From contig SHZU01000006.1 in NCBI GenBank assembly GCA_009692115.1, positions 1 to 64,000 on the forward strand: a stretch of DNA of 64,000 nt. Direction: 5' to 3'. The position numbers were made by a program, and so were the translations under genes. Shown piece after piece: positions 60,017 through 64,000 of this stretch (positions within the stretch are counted from its first letter, which is position 1; each line of letters starts with the position of its first letter). This DNA comes from Gemmatimonadota bacterium (GTDB taxonomy: Bacteria > Gemmatimonadota > Gemmatimonadetes > Gemmatimonadales > GWC2-71-9). The notes below the pieces were generated by a model. It was given only the letters and a program-made list of their open reading frames with translations, searched no databases and was not told where the DNA came from.

Positions 60017-60876
60017 GGGGGGCTCCCGGTAGTCCGCCGGATGAAGCCGGCGAACCCGGTCATATAGGTATCGCGGTCCAGTTCCCAGGCGGAGTCGTGG
60101 TCGCCGCCTAACGCGATGAACGTCTTCGGGTCGGGAGCCACCCGGAACAGCGTTTCCCCGTGCGCGAAAGGAATCGTCCCGTCGGCCCGGGCATGCATGA
60201 CCAGCAACGGCATCCGGAGTCGGCCGAGTTTGGCTTCGTTGTCGAACCGGTTCTCGGCCAGGGTTTCGATCGGGAGGTACGGGTACCGCCCTTTGGCGAC
60301 ACGGGGCACCGACCGGAAGGTGCCTTCGAGGATCAGTCCGGCCGCGGGCGCTCTGGTGGCCAGCTCGGTCGCGACTCCGCCTCCGAGCGAGTGTCCGTAA
60401 ATGACGATCCGGGCCGGATCGATCCCGATCGTGTCCCGCAGGTAGGTGTACACCGCCCGGGCATCCTGGTAGAGGCCAAGCTCGGTCGGCACTGAGTCGG
60501 TGCTGGCGCCGAATCCCCGGTAATCGAATGCCACGACGTTGATGCCGTGCTTGACCACATCCGCGTAGAACCGCTGCCGTTTGAGCAGGGTGATGTTGCC
60601 GGCATTACCATGGCACGTGATGAGCCAGGGGCCCGCCGAGTCAGCGGAACGGACGATCCAGGCTACCAGTTCGATGCCTGGCGCCGATCCAATCCGCCTG
60701 GCTTCGATTGCGAGGCCAAGCGAATCGGCGATCGGAATCTGCTCACGGCCCCCGTACGAGGTGGGTTGAAACACCATCCGGGGTTCGTTGGCCAGCAAGT
60801 AGACGACCATCCCGCCATAGCTCAGCGCCGAAATGGCCACCACGGCCAGGACGCTCCGCCGGATCAACGGCTTCAT
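60013..60876 (-). CDS. Membrane-anchored alpha/beta hydrolase
   Basis: A 287-residue protein with an N-terminal anchor (SVLAVVAISALSYGGMVVYL). CHGNAGNITLL, FDYRGFGAS, YGHSLGGGVATEL with the nucleophile Ser, HARADGTIPF and GGDHDSAWE give the triad in the ABHD12/13-like layout. I use ATG 60876 (ATGA overlap with the M20 stop); a reading 15 codons longer would overlap that gene. Middle gene of the M20-hydrolase-GH109 operon. Confidence 0.88.
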   Translation of the reverse strand: MKPLIRRSVLAVVAISALSYGGMVVYLLANEPRMVFQPTSYGGREQIPIADSLGLAIEARRIGSAPGIELVAWIVRSADSAGPWLITCHGNAGNITLLKRQRFYADVVKHGINVVAFDYRGFGASTDSVPTELGLYQDARAVYTYLRDTIGIDPARIVIYGHSLGGGVATELATRAPAAGLILEGTFRSVPRVAKGRYPYLPIETLAENRFDNEAKLGRLRMPLLVMHARADGTIPFAHGETLFRVAPDPKTFIALGGDHDSAWELDRDTYMTGFAGFIRRTTGSPP

Positions 60877-62273
60877 GCGCTCTTGTCGCCGGAGGTGAGC
60901 GCCTTGAGGAGTTGATACCAAAACGAAACGGCTTGGTGGAACGGCTCCACGCCGACCCGCTCATCCCGGCCGTGGGCCCGCACGTCATTCGCCTCCTCGA
61001 AGATCGCTCCGACCCCGTACACCGGGATTCCGCCGTTCCGAACGAAGAGCCCGTCGGTTGCCCCGGTCGACATTTCAGGGACCATGGTCGCGCCCGGCCA
61101 CATCTGCTTGGCGATTCGTTCGACCGGCCCGACCACGTCCGAGCGGAGCGGCGACGGCGGGCTCGGCTCGGAGGGCTGGGTCACCGTGATCTGAATGGTG
61201 GGATCGGCGACGACCCGCGCCAGCTCAGCCTGCACCGCTTCTCGGGTATCATCGGGGAGCAACCGGCAGTTCACGGTGGCCTTGGCCAACTGGGGGAGGG
61301 CGTTGTCGGCGTGGCCCCCCAACAGCCGGGTCGCGACACACGTCGTCCGCATCACCGAGTTGAAATAGGGCGACTGGGCGCTCAGCCGAGCGGCGGCGGC
61401 CGGGTCGGCGGTGGCCGCGACGGCCTTCATATCGGCCGCGGTCTGGCCGGTTTCCGCCAGGGCGCTTCGCTCGAAGAACGCCCGGGTGGTTTCGTTGAGG
61501 CGGACCGGAAAATCGAACCCCGCCAGACGGCCAAGTCCCCCGACGAGGTGATAGATCGCGTTGTCCCGAATCGGCAGCGAACTGTGGCCTCCTTTGTTTC
61601 GGGCCTCGAATGAAAACGTCAGGTAGATTTTCTCGGCCGTTTGGACCGAGAATGTCTGAGGCTTCCCGTTGACCAGCAAACCGCCGCCGCCGTCGGTGTT
61701 GAGGGCGTACTCGGCGTCGATCAGCGCCCGGTGTTCCTTCATCAACCAGACGATGCTTTCCTGTACCGTCTCCTCGTCCGCCGTCAGGACCATGATCAGG
61801 TCGCGGTCGGGCACGAACTTTTCTTGCTTCAATCGGATGAAATTAGCCACCAACGTAGCCACCCCGGCTTTGTTGTCCGCCGTTCCGCGCCCGTAGTAGA
61901 AGCCGGCTTCCTCCTTGAAGATGTAGGGATCGAACGACCAGTCCTCCCTGCGGGCGTCGACTACATCCAGGTGCGCCATCAGCATGATTGGCTTCTTGCC
62001 GGAGGCGCGGCCTCGATAGCGGGCCACAAGGTTCTGATACCGCGGCTGGTGGCCAAGGACGGCGATATCGCTCGCTGGGAATCCGGCGGCCTTGAGTCGG
62101 GCCGCGATGGCTGCCGCCAGCTCCGGGGTGTGGCCGGCCGAGTCGCTGGTATTGACCTCGATCAGTTCTTTGAGGATGGACCGCTCGAGGACCCGGGCCG
62201 GGTCGGCGGATTGGGCCAGTGCGGGGGTGCTCACCAGGGACCCAATGATCCCGATTGCCAAGACGACGCGCAT
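60873..62273 (-). CDS. Exported M20-family metallopeptidase
   Basis: A 466-residue M20 enzyme. Signal peptide VVLAIGIIGSLVSTPALAQ. Zinc-site motifs: LMAHLDVVDA, YGRGTADNKAG, TADEETV, TDGGGG and late HGRDERVG. It hydrolyses dipeptides or acyl-amino acids in the periplasm by family. ATG 62273 has GGAG 6 bases ahead; an ATG 15 codons upstream lacks one and would spoil the signal. First gene of its operon; TATATT near 62320 is a likely -10. Confidence 0.9.
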   Translation of the reverse strand: MRVVLAIGIIGSLVSTPALAQSADPARVLERSILKELIEVNTSDSAGHTPELAAAIAARLKAAGFPASDIAVLGHQPRYQNLVARYRGRASGKKPIMLMAHLDVVDARREDWSFDPYIFKEEAGFYYGRGTADNKAGVATLVANFIRLKQEKFVPDRDLIMVLTADEETVQESIVWLMKEHRALIDAEYALNTDGGGGLLVNGKPQTFSVQTAEKIYLTFSFEARNKGGHSSLPIRDNAIYHLVGGLGRLAGFDFPVRLNETTRAFFERSALAETGQTAADMKAVAATADPAAAARLSAQSPYFNSVMRTTCVATRLLGGHADNALPQLAKATVNCRLLPDDTREAVQAELARVVADPTIQITVTQPSEPSPPSPLRSDVVGPVERIAKQMWPGATMVPEMSTGATDGLFVRNGGIPVYGVGAIFEEANDVRAHGRDERVGVEPFHQAVSFWYQLLKALTSGDKSA

Positions 62274-62546
62274 GCGGTGCTCCAAGAAGACCTGCGAGGG
62301 GTTGATACCGAGTCTCAAATATACGCCGCTACTACGAGGAAGGCCGTCGGGCCGTCTTGAGGACGACCCGGCGGCCGGGGTAGGGGACCGAGCTGGTGTC
62401 TTTCGAGCCTACGGGATCGGATTGCCCTCGCGGGCCACGATCGTGGCCTAGTTCGTATCGGCCACCTTGAGTCGGGCGTCTGGGTCCTTCTTCCAGCCTC
62501 TTCAACCCGATGCTGACCGATTTCTTGAAGACCCTCGGAGTCATGT
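62274..62546. other. Leader and intergenic stretch before the M20 operon
   Basis: About 270 bases with no supported gene. It holds the promoter region of the M20 operon (TATATT-like box near 62320 on the minus strand). Short frames on the minus strand have no recognisable content; one ends KKDPDARLKVADTN, possibly gene debris. Confidence 0.4.
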
Positions 62547-62569
62547 AAAAAAAGCGGGCCGAAGCCCGC
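62547..62569 (-). terminator. Rho-independent terminator after the coiled-coil lipoprotein gene
   Basis: On the minus strand, stem GCGGGC, loop TTCG, stem GCCCGC (62554-62569), followed by seven T (62547-62553). It lies 25 bases after the stop of the gene that ends at 62594. Confidence 0.92.
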
Positions 62570-62593
62570 CTCCCTTCCCAACGATCCCGTGGT

Positions 62594-63526
62594 CTAGTTC
62601 TCGACCAAGATCAAGAACTTCGAATTGGCCCAGAAGCTCTCGGGGTTGGTAATCTGGAGAGTGCCCCGGACTTTCCCCTTGGCTTGGGCGGCCAAGTTGG
62701 CAAACGTCAGGTTCTGATTGGTGATGACCTTGTATTGCTTGTCGGCCTTGGGCATCGGGATCTCGGCGGTCTGGCGCCGGTCGATCGCGGTGAACGCCGA
62801 CGGGTCGAGGTTGTCGGCCGGCTTCAGGGTCTCACCGGTGCGAGTCACCAACAAGAACCGGGTCCCGCCGACTTCGCGGATGATGCCCTTGTCCATCAGT
62901 TCTTTCTTGGAGCCAACGACGTAGTAGACCGTGTTCTCGCGAGTGGTCAAGGCCGAGACGGTGTCTTGGAGGACGGTCTTTTCCACGGCCAGCGTGGCCA
63001 CCTGGGCCTTGGTCAGGTTGAGCTCGGACTCGAGGTTGGCGATCGAGGTCTTCTGGCCCTCGATCATCGCCTTCAAACCGTCGATCGTAGTCTGGAAATC
63101 GGCCAAGACAACCCGGAGGCTGTCGGACTCGCCGGTCAACTGTTTGATTTTCCGCTGGCTCGAAGCCAGCCGGGCTTCGCTGTTCTTGAGCCGCGCGGTC
63201 AGGTCCTTCACCTTCTTAAGGACCAAGACCAGGTGGCTCGGTGAGGCGGCCAAAGGGCTTTCCGGGGCCACGACCGGCTCGACCGCCTTCTTCTTGGCGC
63301 CGCCGACGGTCGCCAGCTCGACGTTGATGTCGGCCAGGAGCTTGGTGGTTTCCGCCAGATCGCGGAACAGGCTGTCCTTGGTGGCCGACACAGTGGACAT
63401 TTGCTGGACCTGGGTCCGGAAGAACTCGGTCGAATCGGAGGGGATCGATTGGACCACCTGGCCCCGGGGGGTGGCGTTGCAGGCGAGGCCGGTCAGCAGA
63501 GCGAGGGTGACGAGATGGCGTTTCAT
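62594..63526 (-). CDS. Coiled-coil envelope lipoprotein of unknown function
   Basis: A 310-residue protein. The signal LVTLALLTGLAC gives a lipobox with Cys 15; I start at ATG 63526, as longer readings place 48 residues before the signal. Residues about 35-190 are strongly heptad-like (coiled coil), and the C-terminal 110 form a compact domain with VYYVVGSKKELMDKGIIREVGG and FLLVTRTGETLKPADN. The layout is known from conserved Bacteroidota/Gemmatimonadota envelope proteins of no set function. It has its own terminator. TATCTT near 63575-63580 on the minus strand is a possible -10. Confidence 0.75.
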   Translation of the reverse strand: MKRHLVTLALLTGLACNATPRGQVVQSIPSDSTEFFRTQVQQMSTVSATKDSLFRDLAETTKLLADINVELATVGGAKKKAVEPVVAPESPLAASPSHLVLVLKKVKDLTARLKNSEARLASSQRKIKQLTGESDSLRVVLADFQTTIDGLKAMIEGQKTSIANLESELNLTKAQVATLAVEKTVLQDTVSALTTRENTVYYVVGSKKELMDKGIIREVGGTRFLLVTRTGETLKPADNLDPSAFTAIDRRQTAEIPMPKADKQYKVITNQNLTFANLAAQAKGKVRGTLQITNPESFWANSKFLILVEN

Positions 63527-63760
63527 GGAGCTGTCTTTCTCCGTAGTGGCAAGACCTATCCCTGTCTGGGTCTTCAAGATACGGAAGATGGTCTGGTCGC
63601 TTTCCAAAGCCAAGGGACGACCGAGTCGGCCCGGTTGCACATCCTTAGACAGTGTCGGGTGCCTTGACACTTGCCCTATCTGATCCCGAAATTGTAGTCA
63701 GGCAATCAGTTCGGCCTCATCTTAGGGCCGATGTCCACTTTCTAACTTGAGGGATCCGGT
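63527..63760. other. Divergent intergenic region
   Basis: About 230 bases between two divergently transcribed envelope genes. TTGACA at 63664-63669 on the plus strand has no good -10 at 16-18 bases. No gene seen. Confidence 0.4.
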
Positions 63761-64000
63761 ATGCCTCGTTTCCTGCAATCGTGGCTGTTGGTGTTCACCC
63801 TGAGTGTCGTCCCCGCCTGGCTGGCGGCCCAAACGGGGTCGATCGCGGGCCGAGTCACCGACAGCGCCCGCTCCGTCGGCTTGGGCGGCGCTCAGATCTT
63901 GGTTCGCGATCCCAGCGGTCGGGGCGCCGGGTCGGCCGTGAGTGCCTCTGATGGGAGTTTCCGGGTTGATCAGTTGGCTGCCGGGGTGTATTCGGTCTCG
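63761..64000 (+). CDS. N-terminus of a TonB-dependent receptor-like protein (cut by window end)
   Basis: The first 80 residues: signal peptide (WLLVFTLSVVPAWLAAQ), then a carboxypeptidase-regulatory-like beta-sandwich, GSIAGRVTDSARSVGLGGAQ followed by GSFRVDQLAAGVYSVS. This domain usually precedes the plug of SusC/RagA-type outer-membrane receptors. GAGGGAT lies 7 bases ahead of ATG. The rest lies outside, so a receptor is inferred, not seen; other proteins also carry this domain. Confidence 0.75.
   Translation, partial: MPRFLQSWLLVFTLSVVPAWLAAQTGSIAGRVTDSARSVGLGGAQILVRDPSGRGAGSAVSASDGSFRVDQLAAGVYSVS

Noticed and set aside
62332-62544. 70-codon minus-strand frame between the lipoprotein terminator and the M20 leader
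   Set aside because: Starts right after another gene's terminator position, no ribosome site, very basic composition, no motif.
63664-63669. TTGACA as promoter -35 for the receptor-like gene
   Set aside because: No -10-like hexamer at 16-18 bases; could be chance.
1-64000. tRNA, rRNA, CRISPR arrays, phage or transposase genes
   Set aside because: I looked on both strands and saw none that I could support; weak RNA genes could be missed by eye.

Overview
The window is GC-rich and densely coded, with many exported enzymes of a kind common in soil heterotrophs. A gene complement of secreted peptidases, amidohydrolases, LVIVD and sortilin-like propellers, Tat-exported enzymes and a terminal TonB-receptor-type N-terminus, with no phage genes, suggests a Gram-negative chromosome. 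My best guess is Gemmatimonadota or a related phylum; this is inference from gene content only. I saw no rRNA, tRNA or CRISPR.

Layout. 0-4.5 kb: serine hydrolase, then a DUF305/LVIVD lipoprotein pair. 4.9-13.5 kb: a plus-strand run of N-acyl-D-amino-acid deacylase-like enzyme, Asp/Glu racemase-fold protein, CHAT-domain pseudogene, divergent M28 peptidase, exported D-threonine-aldolase-like PLP enzyme, acetamidase/formamidase and a beta-propeller. 13.5-25.6 kb: S51 peptidase, serine hydrolase, an M23-like lipoprotein inserted between copies of a 121-bp repeat, two M19 dipeptidase homologues, a metallo-beta-lactamase-fold hydrolase, a frameshifted BKACE gene coupled to an acyl-CoA dehydrogenase, a canonical M28 peptidase and a cadherin-like protein. 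25.8-32.4 kb: lactate permease, dipeptide epimerase, M1 peptidase, a frameshifted gene and an NAD-binding protein. 32.5-37.6 kb: housekeeping-like genes, including a UvrD-type helicase with an embedded DEDDh exonuclease domain. 37.7-45.2 kb: PQQ dehydrogenase, a VapBC-type module, UbiB-family kinase and a large sortilin-like propeller. 45.2-56 kb: exonuclease III followed by several broken genes (S9, SthA, ABC ATPase, PRAI-like, TolC) among an M1 peptidase, MBL hydrolase, exported alanine racemase and OPT transporter. 56-64 kb: gamma-glutamyltransferase, a second VapBC module, an M20/hydrolase/GH109-like operon, a coiled-coil lipoprotein and the start of a TonB-receptor-like gene.

How the genes work together. 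Much of the window can be read as a peptide and D-amino-acid salvage complement: exported amino-, di- and gamma-glutamyl peptidases, deacylase, racemases, an L-Ala-D/L-Glu epimerase and an OPT transporter. This fits scavenging of murein or protein fragments, but it is a hypothesis from co-location, not one demonstrated operon.

The most distinctive signals are: (1) a TAnnnT-like -10 box exactly 6 nt before the start codon at eight genes, six with a -35-like box at the right distance, pointing to leaderless transcripts; (2) the 121-bp direct repeat bracketing an inserted lipoprotein gene; (3) the helicase-exonuclease fusion carrying a 7-bp tandem repeat; (4) exported PLP enzymes and metallopeptidases with altered metal sites; (5) at least eight decayed or frameshifted genes, including a chimera of two unrelated gene remnants.
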